Shown here piece by piece: positions 1 to 12,387 of a DNA stretch of 64,000 nt. The stretch comes from Blastocystis hominis. Taxonomy: Eukaryota; Sar; Bigyra; Opalinata; Blastocystidae. The DNA is taken from the NCBI RefSeq assembly GCF_000151665.1, contig NW_013171834.1:81119-145118 (forward strand), read 5' to 3'. The notes beneath the pieces are model-generated. The model made no database searches. It was not told where the DNA came from and saw only the letters and a list, made by a program, of their open reading frames with translations. The translations under genes were made by a program, and so were the position numbers. The stretch's first letter is position 1. The number at the start of each line of letters is the position of its first letter.

Positions 1-164
1 TCTCCATAGTGAAGATCGGTGAACTACAGATCAGAAATTGCCACTTATCGTTGGATTACCTGCATAACAGAGAACGTTCCATCAGGACGGAACGATAGGC
101 GCTTTTCTGGGTTCCAGACAGCAACAGCAACAGAACATATCGCCACAAGCAAGAATAACTTCAT
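1..164 (-). CDS. Secreted calcineurin-like phosphoesterase, 5' part (runs off left edge)
   Basis: From an ATG at 164 the minus strand encodes a hydrophobic leader (MKLFLLVAICSVAVAV) and then WNPEKRLSF. A 36-nt GT-AG intron (59-24) follows, and the frame reopens as FTDLHYGE. This is the first metal-binding motif (D-x-H) of the calcineurin-like / purple acid phosphatase superfamily, which hydrolyses phosphoesters with a two-metal centre. The leader predicts entry into the secretory pathway. The start lies 88 nt downstream of the stop of the preceding minus-strand gene, typical of the dense packing here. Only about 40 residues are visible, so substrate and subfamily cannot be given. Signal peptide and intron are read directly; the family call rests on one motif. 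Confidence 0.7.
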
Positions 165-251
165 CGTATACACTTACAAAAGATTATATGGAACACAATT
201 CCAAGATTGAAGATTCATGTTTAAAAAGCAAACAAAATACAAGCTAAACGA

Positions 252-3200
252 CTATGGAAACAATGCAGAAAAGGAGAGCGATTTGGCCTTCACCAAATAG
301 GAATTTACAGACGAAAAAACAATCTCTGGTAAATCTCCCAATGAAAGCACACATCTCTCCTCGTTAAACAAAATCACTCCACCCCCTTCTGTTCGAATTC
401 CCTTCTGCCGGACATACTCTTCAACTAGAGCATCGCCTCGCCTTCGATCTTCTTCTGAGCAGCGAACTCCGCTCATCCATCGTTTACAAAGCTCTAACAG
501 CTCGTTTTCCGAATTGTTTAGAAGCTCTATGGGAGAATCACTCAAGATGGTAGTCGATTCGATTAACTCTTCAAGAAGAGTAATACTCTCTTCCAAAACA
601 CGTTTCGTTTCATCTTTCAGAGATAATGATGGGATTTGTGTGTTCACAGAAATAAACACGAGGACATGGCGCAGCAGAGCGAGTTCCTCATCTCGTGTCT
701 GCTGATCGCCACAAAATTCATGAAATACACTTTGTAAACCATCAAACAACAGCGAATGCTCCGCTTGCGTCACCGAGCCAACACCCAAATAGCGTGCAAT
801 GAACCACACGGCAGAATCTGGGGATTGGAGGCTGAGCAAAGCAAGGAGCGAAAGCAACTCAAGCTTTTGCTGCAGCGAAAACAGTCGAAACAGAAATAAC
901 ACCGAGATGATTTCGGATTGTTTGAGAATGTGAAAATAGACGCTTTTTCTGCAATTGACAACAACCGACCGATAATGAATTCCGAAAAACGCCGGATTTT
1001 GAGCGATTAAGGGATACAAAAGAAGTCCCTATTTTTACAATTCCAAAAAACGGGCCTACATCGGTATCCTGAACAAAGCCCGATTCTGTACTCAACAACG
1101 AAGGTAAAAAGGCACTCAAAATCGGCTTGAAGAATGCGGAGTTCAGAAATACGGCCGATTTCTTCATGATTAACAAGACCCAATTCAAGAGGAAGAAATC
1201 CCTCCGATTTCTGTCAATTTTCATTCTCCGTATTTCCGTGACCCAGAATTGAATCAACGCGTTGAAGTTCCGTTGGATCGTCGGCAGAACGAAATTGAAT
1301 TGATCGGACGAAGAGTCAGCCAAAGCGCGAATGGCAAAAGAATCGAATGGATTGGCTGGATTCGACTGGGAAATCGCGGTGAAGAGTGGAAATAGAGGTT
1401 CTACGGATTGGAGTCGTAGAAACTGAGCGATGAGGGCTTGCGTGGAAGTGGAAAAAAGATCCAAATAAAGAAGAAAGGCAAGGAAATCGGAGGGCGGAAT
1501 GAGGAGAGGCGGATGTGAATGATTGAATGACTCAATTCGAAGCAAAACTTGCTCCATAAAGCGAACCGATCGCTCGCCCAGAAGGATCAGAAGGGATGGA
1601 GAGGGGAGGAAGGAAGAAGACACGACGAAGAGAAGGAAATGGAGGGCAGAGAGGATCTGAAGGAGCTCGTTTTTGGAGTGGGGAGAGGTCAGAGAGGATT
1701 GAAGAAGGTCGGCTGCTTGTTTCATTGCGGATTCCAACGAGGAAGCTTCCAGGAGGGAGAAAGGCAGGTCCTTTTCGATATGTTCGGCGAGTGGAATGAA
1801 GAGAGAGAGCGTGGATTGCGAGGCTGGAAGAAGAGAAAGGAACTGGAGGAGTGTGGGGAGAAGCGCCGAGCGATGTCGCAAATGAAACGAAACCAAATTG
1901 CGAATTGATTTCTCCACATCCGAAAATCCTTTTTGATTTTGATTTTGATTTTGATTTTGATTCTGGTATTGTTGTCGTAAAAACTCGAGTGGTTGCTGCG
2001 CCAACTCTACAAAAAAGCTATCAGTTTGTAAACTCTACGCGGAGGGAGAAACGGAGAAAGCAGGAATGAATACACCAGACAGAGCAGAAACGGGGACTGC
2101 AGCGAATACCCAGAGAAGACATCCTTCAGCAAGCCTTTATTCATCCCCACGGTTTCCTTCGACAGGCCGTTCCAGTAAAACAAAAACACCATCACAGGGA
2201 AAAACGCTGCTGACAGCGACGAATCCTTCACTGCAAACAGCAACGTCATGCTGATCTTCTTCAGCACAAGTCCGCTTGAATGCCCGAACACCTGCTCCAG
2301 AAGGAGAAACAGAGAATCCGCTGTCGAGGCGGGCTTCCGGTCTTCCGATTCACGCAACAAACGCGAGTGAATAAACGGAGACAACAATTCGAGAGCGTTG
2401 CCTTTGGATCCTCGCTGCTCCTTTTCCAAATCATCCACAAAGAGAAGCAAGAACGCTTTCCAATCATCTGCTGTGGCTCCAAACCGAACCAACGCAAACA
2501 CGTCGCCAAGAATCTCGAAGAACAATCGGCGCGTGTGGATTCGAATCGATCTGGGCGTCAGCGTTTTCACCCATCGCACGAGACATGGCTGGAAGTTCTA
2601 TCGCTCAGCAATTCAACGAAACGGAATACGGTGAAGGCCTGGGAGTCGGATTGAGAAGGAAACATGGAGTGATAAACGTCGGCTAGAAAGAGAAGAGCGA
2701 AGGTTTGATGGAGCAACGAGGGGAAAAGGACGGTATCGAGGTGAAGAACCACGCCACATTGGATTTGCGCATCGATACAGCTGGAGAAGAGAAGGGAGAC
2801 GCAGTGACGGAAGAGAGGAGAAGGAAAGGAATTGCGGGAAAGCTGGTAGGCGAGCGAGTATTGGAGAAAAGAAGCGAAGAATTGAAGGATGAACGAAATC
2901 TGATTGCGAATGTGGCTTTCGTGGCAGGACGGAAGAAGAGAAAGACGGCGGAGGGTGGATGCGAAGAAAAGACTGGGAAGATAACTGCTAAACCAGTGTT
3001 GCTTCAGATTCTTTGTGGTTACAAATAAATATCAAAAAAGGAAACATACTTGACTCTCGTGGTTTTCAGTCATCGAAAACACATTCAAAGAGGAAACGAT
3101 CTGCTGCAGAAGCAAATCGTTCGTGTCAAAACAGTCGAGGTTTAGGTGGGGAGTAGAGGAAGCTAGAATGAGCATCACGCGATGGATTTCCTCCGATTCA

Positions 3201-3741
3201 CCAGGAAGGTCGACACACTCAGAAGATTGGGGAGAAGAATAGTCAAGTCCAGGAGCGAAGAAAGTGAGATATTGCATCCAGTAGTATTCATACTCTTCAA
3301 TAGAAAGGTTTCGAACACAATAGGAGTCCACATCGTGAAACCAATCAGGAAAAGCAGGTTCGTACCCTCCTCCTTGAAAAGCGGAATAGAGCTTTGACAA
3401 CTCATCATCTGAGATAGATGGACGCGGAAAAATCACATCATCTCGAGATGGATTTGAATAGGTTGTCTGATCTTTCCCATATCCAGAGACTATCTTGTAG
3501 CTCTCGTTCAATGGCAACAAAAGGAGATCCGACATATCAAATGGCGGTAAATAGCGCGGCTTTTCATATGTACCGATGTAGTCCAAAATATTGGGTAGAC
3601 ATTGATACTTTAGGTCAAGACTGTCATAGATTGTGGAAAGAGCGACATTCTAGCAAGTATTCGAAGAATGAACGCACTTACTCCAAACACTGTTTCATTT
3701 AATTCAGGAACGTGGGGTAACTCTCCTTCCCCATTTTCCAT
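252..3741 (-). CDS. Large unknown protein, mostly helical (about 1,100 aa), six or more small introns
   Basis: The gene starts at ATG 3741 (MENGEGELP) and stops with TAG at 252. Introns I can place: 3681-3650, one near 3058, one near 2615-2585, 2040-2009 and 1066-1036, all about 30 nt. Joining the exons gives a continuous protein: an acidic, aromatic-rich N-terminal part (about residues 1-210) followed by long runs of leucine/phenylalanine-rich amphipathic helices, as in an alpha-solenoid. A short Gln-Asn repeat encoded by a 6-bp repeat lies near 1934-1965. I do not recognise the family; no catalytic motif is visible. Its start is only 20 nt from the 3'-end motif of the upstream WDR59-like gene. 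A scaffold role would be inference from the helical-repeat look only. Confidence 0.65.
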
Positions 3742-3760
3742 ACTACACAAAAGAGTCTAT

Positions 3761-3768
3761 AACAAACA
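3761..3768 (-). terminator. TGTTTGTT 3'-end motif of the WDR59-like gene
   Basis: Exact TGTTTGTT on the minus strand, 43 nt after the encoded stop at 3811 and only 20 nt before the next ATG (3741). In Blastocystis this motif lies just downstream of the mRNA cleavage/poly(A) site. Confidence 0.6.
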
Positions 3769-3775
3769 AGCAAAA

Positions 3776-3817
3776 CTACAGACTACAGACTACAGACTAC
3801 AGACTACAGACTACAAA
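3776..3817. repeat. 7-bp tandem repeat (CTACAGA), five copies plus one degenerate
   Basis: Five perfect CTACAGA units (3776-3810) followed by CTACAAA. The repeat covers the stop codon and the short 3' UTR of the WDR59-like gene. Confidence 0.9.
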
Positions 3818-6800
3818 CTATTCATAGGAGCAATATGTTCACAATGGTTACCACACCCAATGACTGGACAAAAGTCATGCTCATTAAGCCATGCAAGGTA
3901 ATGCTGGACATGAAACACATGATGGCAGAACTGGCAACTCACAAACAGTCCATGCACGGGGTTGTTGCACAAATAACACAGCGGATAGGTCTCCAGCTCT
4001 TCTTGCGGAGAAATCGGCTCATGCGACAAGAAACTGGTGCCTTTCGATTTCCCTTGTCCATACCGCTTGGCCTGAAGGGGCGACGGTGCTCCATCACTAA
4101 CAACCTGGTTTCGAGTGAGTCGTGTGAGGCCGCTGTCTTCCATCGCGGTGGAACCGGGAGTATCGACGAAGATTTTCCACTGCGAGAATTTATCTCGGTT
4201 CAAAACGAACTTCTCGAGTTCCTTCTTGACGTTAAAGAGCTGCTTCCGATCGAAAATCTCCGCAGCGCTCAGCAAAATGTTGTCCAAATCAACGCCCTTC
4301 GCCTTCTCCACGTATTGCAGAATATCCACGTGGTACATTCGGCTGTAAACGCGGCAAAACGTAATCAGCACCGCGAACAGATACAAGCTGCCCTGCTCTC
4401 GCACCATGTTCCACAAACGGCTGAGCATGTGCCGCGAGAAATAGAGCGATCCGATGCTGGAAGAGCGCGTTTCTCTTCCGAAGATGGTGAGCAAAATCTT
4501 CCAAAACACGGTTTGCTGCTGCGAATACGTGCGGAACTCGGTGGTGTTCAAGTCCTCGATCACCTGCAAGTTCGACTGGATGTAGCTGAATAAATCGAGA
4601 TTCGTCGGCGACTGTGGAAACGGTGGAAGTCGAATCGACTGCGCGAGCACGCTCATAAAGTGGGAATAGTGGAAATCGAGTGTGATTTCGGGGCTCTGGA
4701 GATACGGATAGTAGCCGTCGTCTCTTCAGAGAATCAAAACGAGGAGCGAAGTACTCGTGAACATTATAATAATGAGAACAGAGCGATCGGTTCGAAGGCG
4801 ACGCGTCGTTGTCTTCGCTCTCGTCGGAGGGGTGGAACAAATCGGTTCCGCTGTCGTTGGAATACGCGGCGTTGTGGTTGTTGATCTATTTCGCAGCGGA
4901 GGAGAGCGAAAACGTGCTTGAAGTCTTCGAAGGAGACGTAGGACGAGGTGGAGAGGTCGATGCCGCAGAGAAATTGGGGGTTGGAGACGCGGATAATCAC
5001 GTCGTTTGTGACGATGGCGAAGAAAAGCGGCGGGCAATCGATGAGTTGATCGTTGTTGTTGACCACATGATTGACGTCTTTGGACGGTTTTTCGTGCTTT
5101 TCTTCGGGCAGGCCTTTGCGGATGTCCTCGAAAATCGCCTACATCATCACCAATAAACGCGAACGCCACCGCAATCTTCTCCAGAACGATCCGAATTCGA
5201 TTGGGCTGGCGTTCCTGATAGCGATTGTCGAACGAAGACCCCGCGGCTTTCATCTCCAGAACGATTCCCTGCAGCTGGAAGCGAATGAAGTCCATCAATC
5301 CCTCGATGCAGGACGATCCGTCTTCGAACTCCGCTAGGATTCATCGCCTCGCTTCGCAGCGTACCGTCGAGAGAGAGATACTCGAAGGCGACGACAGACG
5401 ACTGCGAGCGAGTGGAGTCCATCGTCGTCCGCGAGAAATTGTAGGGAAGCCAGCTGGATGTGGTGGGAGCAGAGGGCAGCGAATCGGGTTTTTTAAACGA
5501 GAAAACGATGCGAACGTGCGAGTTGTTGATGAAATAGCGAACAACGAAATGGCCGATCTTGAGATCCGCTTGGACGAACTCGAAGCCGTTGTTGTTCGTT
5601 TTCGCGAGAAGACTCTCCACGATCTCCTCCATGTCCAATATGCTACAATCATTCAAGCGAAAAATGCGAATACAAATCACTTGACGGAACTGGATCTTGT
5701 CGCAGAAACGAAGGGATCGAAAGGTGCTCTTTCGGAAGAAGCTTCTTCTTGCTCCTTCGATTCTTTCGCTGCTTTGGATCCAAGCCTTCGCCCGTGATCA
5801 CAAACTTCAACACGTTCGGGTTGTTTCGCGTGAGATCTGCGCGTCAATCCCTCCGCATTCCCTCCAACAGATTTCGTATTTTCGCTTCGCGTAATCCACA
5901 AAGGAGTCGAACATGCGCACCTTCGAGACTCGAATTGACTTCAAATGGCCCACCGTCTCGGTATGCGCTTGCTGCTGCGTTATGTCTCCTTCTTGCTGGA
6001 TTAGCACGAACAACGAAAGCTCATCTGTCGACAGAACCTCTAGAATTGATTCGGTTCGACTTCAAGTAGCTACCGATGATGTTCCCTTCCGCCTTCCAGC
6101 GAATGCAGCGAAACGAACCTTTGTGCTCGCAGGTGTAGAGAAGGCTGCACGCAGAATTCTGCTGGTAGTTCCATCGGTAGATCTCGCTGTCGGTGAGAAG
6201 GAGCACGTTTCCTCCGCCGCAGAATGCGAAGGAACGAAAGTAGCGAGGGGAGTTGCGACGAGAGAGAACGGTTTGGACTTGAGGACAATCTTGGAGCTGT
6301 ATGTAGTTGAGAGGCTTAAAATAATCGTTCGTTGAAAAGACGCAGAAGATGTCCTGAGTGAGGCACGCAAATACGTCTTTTCTGTTCGTTTTGTCAAATG
6401 CTAGCTTCAATATGCTGTGGTTTTGATAGCCAGTCGAACGATTGGCACACTGCGATAGAATAACATTCGCGTCTGTGATTCCAATTGGACTGTCGTCTTC
6501 ATATCGCTTTACGATAATACGTCCTGAAGAATCGACCGTGATGAAGCAGGTATCCAATACATCCGCTACAATAGACTTTTCACAGCAAAACGTACCACAA
6601 ATAATGTTAAAATTATCATTAGAGTAGGTCTTGAGCAATCGCGTTGTAAAAAGAGAATCTGAATTGACAATTTCGAAGCGGGCAGAATAAGTTGAATATA
6701 TGCACAATATCTGAAGTGGATTCTTTGTTGGGATCACAAATGCAAATCGGGGAGGATCAATACTCTCGTGAAATATATATTCATACTCCAAACTATCCGA

Positions 6801-6976
6801 TAGACTTGTTATTAAGCAACCATTCTGAGTTGTTAGTAAACCATAGGAACCGTTGTCAAAAATCTTTAAATCATTTACAGTATTTGTTGTCTGCAGTTTT
6901 GTTGTCTTATAGTAATGTCATGCAAACAACTTACGATTAGGGACCCAGTACCAACCCAATTATTCAACAAATTCAT
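3811..6976 (-). CDS. WDR59-type GATOR2/SEA complex subunit (WD40 - RWD - RING)
   Basis: Starts at ATG 6976 (MNLLNNWVGTGSLI), with a 29-nt intron soon after. The N-terminal third has beta-propeller-like repeats (for example FRCIRWKAEGNIIG). A middle segment beginning MEEIVESLLAK and running to LMDFIRFQLQGIV fits an RWD domain. The C-terminus carries a RING-type zinc site: CYLC, then CQFCHHVFHVQH, then CPVIGC and HCEH. The order WD40-RWD-RING and the sequence around the zinc site match WDR59 (yeast Mtc5/Sea3), a subunit of GATOR2, which acts at the lysosome/vacuole to relieve GATOR1 inhibition of TORC1. WDR24 shares the RING but lacks the RWD, so WDR59 is preferred. About 30-nt introns interrupt the middle; exact exon limits there were not all resolved. 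Confidence 0.72.
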
Positions 6977-7664
6977 TTTCTGATATAATTATAACAATAA
7001 TAGCTGGGAATGAATTCAACACTAAAAGCAACAAAAATACTGTTGCTGTTTTGACTTGTAGGAATCGTAATATGTGATAGAGAAGCTTGGAAGATATTGC
7101 AGTGATAGGTATTAGATGTTCGGTATGTGTAACTTGATGGCTGTATCCTTCATACTCATGAAGAGGTGTTATTGCCATTAGAGTGTTGTTCTTATCACGT
7201 TGATAGACTATATGAATCAATTATATTTGTTATTTTGAAGACTTGCTACTTAACCTGATTATAACGAAATTACTTTTGATTTTTGTTTCTCTTGGCATCC
7301 TACCAATGAAACGGTTCTCACGCAAAGAATTATACGTCAGTTATTTTAAATTGTAACTACAGAATTGTATCCCATTTCAATTGCAACTAATAAATAATTA
7401 TAGTGACTTTCTATCTATGAATGTAGTATCTATTTATGAATCAATTCACACTGACTCTTAAGGCAAACCATTGAACGATATTCGATTAAACACATCCGAT
7501 TGTGTATCTATCATATACAATCATGATTACTAGAATGATAACCAGCTACTATCATAAATATTCATTTATTTACGATATATATAGTATCAAACACAATCTT
7601 CTTTTTAAACAAACAAACATGATGGAGAATAACCTCAGCAAATCACTACATTTTATATTGCTTT
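6977..7664. other. AT-rich intergenic spacer
   Basis: About 690 bp between the WDR59-like gene and the MORN gene. Only short reading frames without family resemblance; it includes the 3'-end motif of the MORN gene (7608-7619). Nothing else supported. Confidence 0.6.
7608..7619 (-). terminator. TGTTTGTTTGTT 3'-end motif of the MORN membrane gene
   Basis: Two overlapping TGTTTGTT motifs on the minus strand, about 46-57 nt past the stop at 7665. Confidence 0.6.
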
Positions 7665-8705
7665 TCAACACATTACTAAGATGATAGGGCCAAACATGGC
7701 TATGGTATAAAAAATAGTAGCAACAACAACAAATTGAACCCAATGAGAAGGAAACACTAAAGCCCATAGCAGATAATACACGACAAACAGAATCCACATC
7801 AATATATACAATGCCCACAATACACTCTTTGGTATGCCACACATCCAGCCTTCACCTATTTCGCATTTCCCTAAGGTGCAGTAGCCCTTTCCATGATATA
7901 GACCTCGTTTAAAGTCTCCTTGATAGCGCACTTTAACACCATCTTTAGCATACCACGTCCCTCGTCCCTGACGGACGATCTTCATCGACGGTTTCTGTAC
8001 ATACTCTCCCTTATAGCGTAGTACATTGTCAATGAATTCTCTCATGATCTTTCCATCGAATTTGTATAAGATTCGTGTTTCCACATCGTTGTGCCACTCA
8101 CTGATTCGTTCCAATTCCCCCCTTGAGTAGAAGTAGCAAATCCCTTCATTTTCTCCTCTTTCGTTCTTCCTACAAATCGAAACTACTCTGTCATCACTCC
8201 CTATTTCTTTCCAATAGTTCTTTTTATCAATCATTTGGGTGGCTTGGGGTATTTTGTATCCATTCCTAAAGAGTCCATCAAAGATAATGTTGCCTTCTTT
8301 GTCAAACTCTTGACCTCTTCCACTACGATATCCATCTTTCAGATACCCAGAAAAAAACAGTTCGCCAGAGCTATAGTACAATTTACACGCTCCGTTGACC
8401 TTTCCTTGAAAATATTCAAACATTGCATAAACTAACTCATCCGTATCTTGAATAACTGCGCTTCCATGGAATGTTCCATCCATGATACCCACTTCCAGAA
8501 CAAAACCAGCATGAGGAAAGCCGATTGAACAGATCGCCTTTTCTTCATTGGAGTTTACACTCATAATAGGAAACTCTTCTAATATGCTGTGGTTCCAGAT
8601 AGATTCTTCATTTTCACCTTCTTCTACGTCATCCTCTTTAAATGACATATTTCTCAGATCTGCGTCAACAGAATATCCTGCTTGCTGTTTTACAGGTTTC
8701 ACCAT
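7665..8705 (-). CDS. MORN-repeat protein with C-terminal membrane segments
   Basis: A single open exon from ATG 8705 (MVKPVKQQAGYS; the frame is open further upstream but without ATG) to TGA at 7665, about 346 aa. The middle has MORN-type repeats: GYLKDGYRSGRGQEFDKEG, FDGLFRNGYK and YQGDFKRGLYHGKGY. After residue about 280 come two hydrophobic stretches (VLWALYILMWILFVVYYLL and VQFVVVATIFYTIAMFG), so the protein should be anchored by its C-terminus with the MORN part probably cytosolic. MORN repeats bind lipids or act as spacers at membranes. No catalytic domain is seen. It is one of several MORN genes in the window but, unlike the 9-kb and 50-kb genes, has no LRR part. Confidence 0.75.
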   Translation of the reverse strand: MVKPVKQQAGYSVDADLRNMSFKEDDVEEGENEESIWNHSILEEFPIMSVNSNEEKAICSIGFPHAGFVLEVGIMDGTFHGSAVIQDTDELVYAMFEYFQGKVNGACKLYYSSGELFFSGYLKDGYRSGRGQEFDKEGNIIFDGLFRNGYKIPQATQMIDKKNYWKEIGSDDRVVSICRKNERGENEGICYFYSRGELERISEWHNDVETRILYKFDGKIMREFIDNVLRYKGEYVQKPSMKIVRQGRGTWYAKDGVKVRYQGDFKRGLYHGKGYCTLGKCEIGEGWMCGIPKSVLWALYILMWILFVVYYLLWALVFPSHWVQFVVVATIFYTIAMFGPIILVMC

Positions 8706-9185
8706 CGAGAAAACAAAAAAGTTGAAAAAAAGAAAAAGAGACCGTTGAAAAAGTGTTTGAAGAAGTCTCAAACTAACCGAACACTCTATACCATCTTTTT
8801 CACATTGCAAAATAAGTCAATATAATATTATCAATAGATCTTTATGTCTTCTCAAATAAAGTACTGATTCTTCTATAGTCTACTCTTTTTCTTTCATCTA
8901 ATTATTATGACAAGTGTTTATTACAAAGCATATTGAGCTTGAAAGCAAATTGCGGTCATTGTTCTCATCGAAAAAGTATAAAACCCCAAAGGAGATATAG
9001 AACAGAGCATTATTTCAATGTAGCTTTGCATTGATAAAATGCAAAGTGGAATTTAAGATCAGTGTGTGCATATTGGATAATACGAAATGAAGGGGATCGT
9101 TGTATGAATGTATTTGATAGCACAAACCATACACACATATTTAAAACTACCTTCTACAGATTCTATACTCCTAATTGTACAAAGA
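8706..9185. other. Intergenic spacer
   Basis: 480 bp between two minus-strand genes; AT-rich with no supported gene. Confidence 0.6.
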
Positions 9186-10895
9186 TTAGTTGATGAAATT
9201 GAGAAGAATCGAGGAAACATCTACGAGAAAGATTCCCCAAAAGCAAATACTCGAAATGGTTTTCGAATTGACTCTCTCAAATGAGCGATGTAACCTGACC
9301 GCATTAAGACTGGGAATGTCTACATGCCAAGAATTCCTCGCTCCTACTTTCTAATCGAACTGTAGTAGGCCAGTAAAACGTTGCATCACTCGAAATAATG
9401 GAGTTCAACAGAGGGAGATCTAGGGTTTATATCCTGTCTACCTTTCAAACTGAGCATAGTGAGTGAACAGGAGGCATTGTCATATCCAGCAAGAGCGAAT
9501 TTTCCAAGCTCGATGCATTGCAAGGATGGAAGATCTATTGAATCACCATCCAGTTCCGCGTCATTCCTACTTTCGATTATTGTATGCAGGGAAGAATTAA
9601 ACACATCTCCTCCGAGAGACACGAAACTGAGACTTGGCAAGTCTGCAAAATCACATAATGATTTTCACTACCTCGAATCACAAAGGAACTCCAGTTGAAA
9701 TTGAAAGACTTGCTTTCAGTGGACCCAATTTTGATAGTTTGCAGGGACGGAAGATTCTTCAACTCGAAATCTCCAGCGTAATCAGAAAAGCTGTAGGGTT
9801 CAATCTCGATGGATTGCAGTTGCTCGCAGTTCAAAATGTGAAAGGATTTCAAAGTATCTTCTCCCTTGCCGTTCTTTTTCTCCGTGAAGGAGTTCTTGCC
9901 GATTTTCAGTCTCCTCAAGCTTCGCATTCCGTCGATTTTGAAGGTTTTCACAGAGCCAAAGCAATCGTCTCCGATTTCAAGCGATGATAACCTTTTGAAC
10001 TGGCTCAGATCAAATTCGGTCACGTCGTTACAGCAATTTGAATGAAGCACTAAATCCGTGACCTGCAAATTCAAGTTCTCTAATTCTTTAGTCTCTGAAA
10101 TGGTCGCTTGGAGTGAAACTGGAGTGTACCATCCATCATACAGATCTCTTCCACTCACTTCCTTTCCATCTTTCCATTCACTTTCGCGAGTAGCAATCCG
10201 AGTTTCTTCATCGATCCAGTATCCTCGACCATTTCGAAGAAACGATTCTTTCGATTCATCATAAACGAATTCGCCCACATACAGGGGAATTCGATTCGAG
10301 GCCAAAGTATTATTACCGTTTCGTTTAAACTCGATCATGATTGTTCCTTCTTCGATCTTTCGAATGATTTCCACCAATTTGTTATTCTTCCATATGCCTT
10401 CCAGCAGTATTTGACCCGATTTCTGGTCATACTCGATTCCCCATCCTTCTCTCTCCCGCTGTTTATTGAATTCGCCATGATAGATCAACTTGCCACTCTC
10501 ATGCGAATAGATTTCCATCCGCTCTCCTTTCACATGGTTGACTATACGATTGAAGTCCCGTTTGTCGATAATATCATTGAAATCTTGTACAAAGGCAACA
10601 CGACCGTTTTTGAATCGAGTAAAGTTCCCAATCTGAGTTCCATTATGATCTACTTCATATCTCATTTTAAGAACTCCATTCTGGAATAGGCAAACCTTGC
10701 CGTCGCATGTCATTGTGTATTCATCCTCATGTTCACCTTGAAAGTGCTGAATTATGTATGTGTTGTTATCCACTACAATTTCCCTGGGTTTTTTGTAAGT
10801 GTAATATCCATCCAGGAGATATTCAGAACCCTTTAGGGTAGACAATCCTTCTATTCATAATCGTAAAGACTATCGATTTTACCACAAGTAGCCAT
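9186..10895 (-). CDS. MORN-LRR protein, intact member of a local family
   Basis: The start is ATG 10895 (MATCEGLSTLKGSEYLL), spliced through a 32-nt intron; the next in-frame start would be a TTG. The N-terminal ~240 residues are MORN-like (GEFNKQREREGWGIEYDQ, VGEFVYDESKESFLRNGRGYW). After DLYDGWYTP the protein becomes leucine-rich repeats of the BspA-like kind (LSSLEIGDDCFGSVKTF, LRRLKIGKNSF). The 3' part consists of short exons that each encode one repeat starting with DLP, separated by phase-1 introns of 22-36 nt; the last ends ILLNFIN at TAA 9186-9188. Function is unknown; MORN plus LRR suggests protein or membrane binding. A nearly identical but broken copy lies at 48.1-49.5 kb in opposite orientation, and a larger relative at 49.9-52.6 kb. 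Confidence 0.78.
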
Positions 10896-11258
10896 GATAT
10901 ATAACTTGGATATAAAGAAGAATGAACAGTCATTCGTTAACTTAAGTAGAGAGTACTATTGCTCATAGTGATTTCCACTTCATGGTATCATGCGTAATGT
11001 AGCTTTTTACACAACGCTAAAACGGATGTACGTTATGATGAGTTCCCTTCTTCTTAAAGAATGCACAACAAGGAAGTTAAGAGTGAAAAGTGTAATAGCC
11101 ATAATTTAAAATAGATACATACAACGCCATTTCAACTATATTGGTGATACAAAAATAACAATTTCCGTTAATTTTGGAACAAACCGTATTTTGGAATTAC
11201 AAGACTAGATTCCATTATTCAAGAAGTGTTTTAGAGCATACACATTACAGTAGATTAA
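10896..11258. other. Intergenic spacer
   Basis: About 360 bp, AT-rich; no gene or 3'-end motif recognised. Confidence 0.6.
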
Positions 11259-12338
11259 TCAAAATGCCGATTTGACAAACAGAATTGCGCAAATAAAAAC
11301 AACCAAAAGCAAAATAACTATAAAAAGAACCAAGCAACATTTCAGTTTTCGAATTTTCTTCATCCTCACAATCGACTGTTTCAATTCGTGTTGAGTTTTT
11401 TCAGTTCGATCTGCAGTAGTATCAATCTTAATATTGACGAATTATTCATATTTAATGTACATTCACTTGGATGGAATCGATCATTTCCCCCTGATCATCT
11501 ACTAAGAGTGCTAGATCGAAGAAGAGCTGCTGTAATTCCTTCATACTGCTTTGTATCATTTGCATTTCCTTTGCATTAAAATTATTTCTTTTTCAGCTCA
11601 CCTACTCGGTATTGCATTTGGCTTTCCACACATGCCTCGATCAGTTGATGTGGAACTGTACTCGTTGCTTGCTAACATAACATGTCACACAGAAAAGATA
11701 TATACCAGCTGCTGGTTCTCATTTTCTGTGGAAGACTCTGATATGAAAGAAGATAGGGAGTATTGTGATTCCAAAATTGAAGCATATCGTTGCTGCAGCT
11801 TCTGGTACTTTGTGATGTGCTCGATGAATGTATGAGCAATCGATGAGTACGACTGTGAATATAAACTACACATAATAATGGGTAAAAAGGCAATACTTGT
11901 AAACACTTGCTGTAGCAACATCACGAGTTAACTTGTTGTAGTGAAGCTTGAGTGTTTGTAACGAAAACTGGAGTATAGTAGAGTAATAAAACAAAAAGTT
12001 ACTCGTCCGTTCGCAGCAATTGTGTTAGTTTGGTGAATCATATGCGATATCTGCTTTTGCAACGCGATCTTCTCATCCGGATTTGTAGCCGATTCATACT
12101 GCTGTAGTATGATTTCCAGTTTCTTGTTGTGTTCTCCAATTTTGTCAACAGTTTTGCGTATTTCATTAATCTTGGAGATATCGTTCGCTATTGGAACATC
12201 TTGCAGTTCGCGAATTTCTGTCGAGCTTGAACTCGAGCTAGATTCAGAAGCTGGAACCAGAGCTTCCATTAGACGATCTACATCCGTGTCGTCATTTTCT
12301 TCCAAACTCACTTTTCTCACTTGGTCAAATGGATTCAT
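11259..12338 (-). CDS. Syntaxin-family Qa-SNARE
   Basis: ATG 12338 (MNPFDQVRKVS) to TGA 11259. The first exon has a Ser-rich linker and a helical Habc-like part (NEIRKTVDKIGEHNKKLEII). Later exons give LKLHYNKLTRDVATASVY, a segment typical of plasma-membrane-type syntaxins, then the SNARE helix (ALLVDDQGEMIDSIQVNIDT) and a C-terminal membrane anchor (CCLVLFIVILLLVVFICAIL). The zero-layer glutamine is the Q of DDQGEMID. At least four introns of about 30-65 nt. It drives fusion of vesicles with a target membrane; which compartment cannot be told. Upstream it lies only 50 nt from the SAP18 stop, and the SAP18 3'-end motif sits 26 nt before its ATG. Confidence 0.8.
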
Positions 12339-12363
12339 TGAGAGGCTCAATAGTAGAGTTTCT

Positions 12364-12371
12364 AACAAACA
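12364..12371 (-). terminator. TGTTTGTT 3'-end motif of SAP18
   Basis: Exact motif on the minus strand, 17 nt after the SAP18 stop codon and 26 nt before the syntaxin ATG. Confidence 0.6.
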
Positions 12372-12387
12372 AGTGATATATCAAACA

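Noticed and set aside
3776-3817. 7-bp repeat as a regulatory or mobile-element signature
   Set aside because: A plain tandem repeat in a short 3' UTR, with no dispersed copies in the window.
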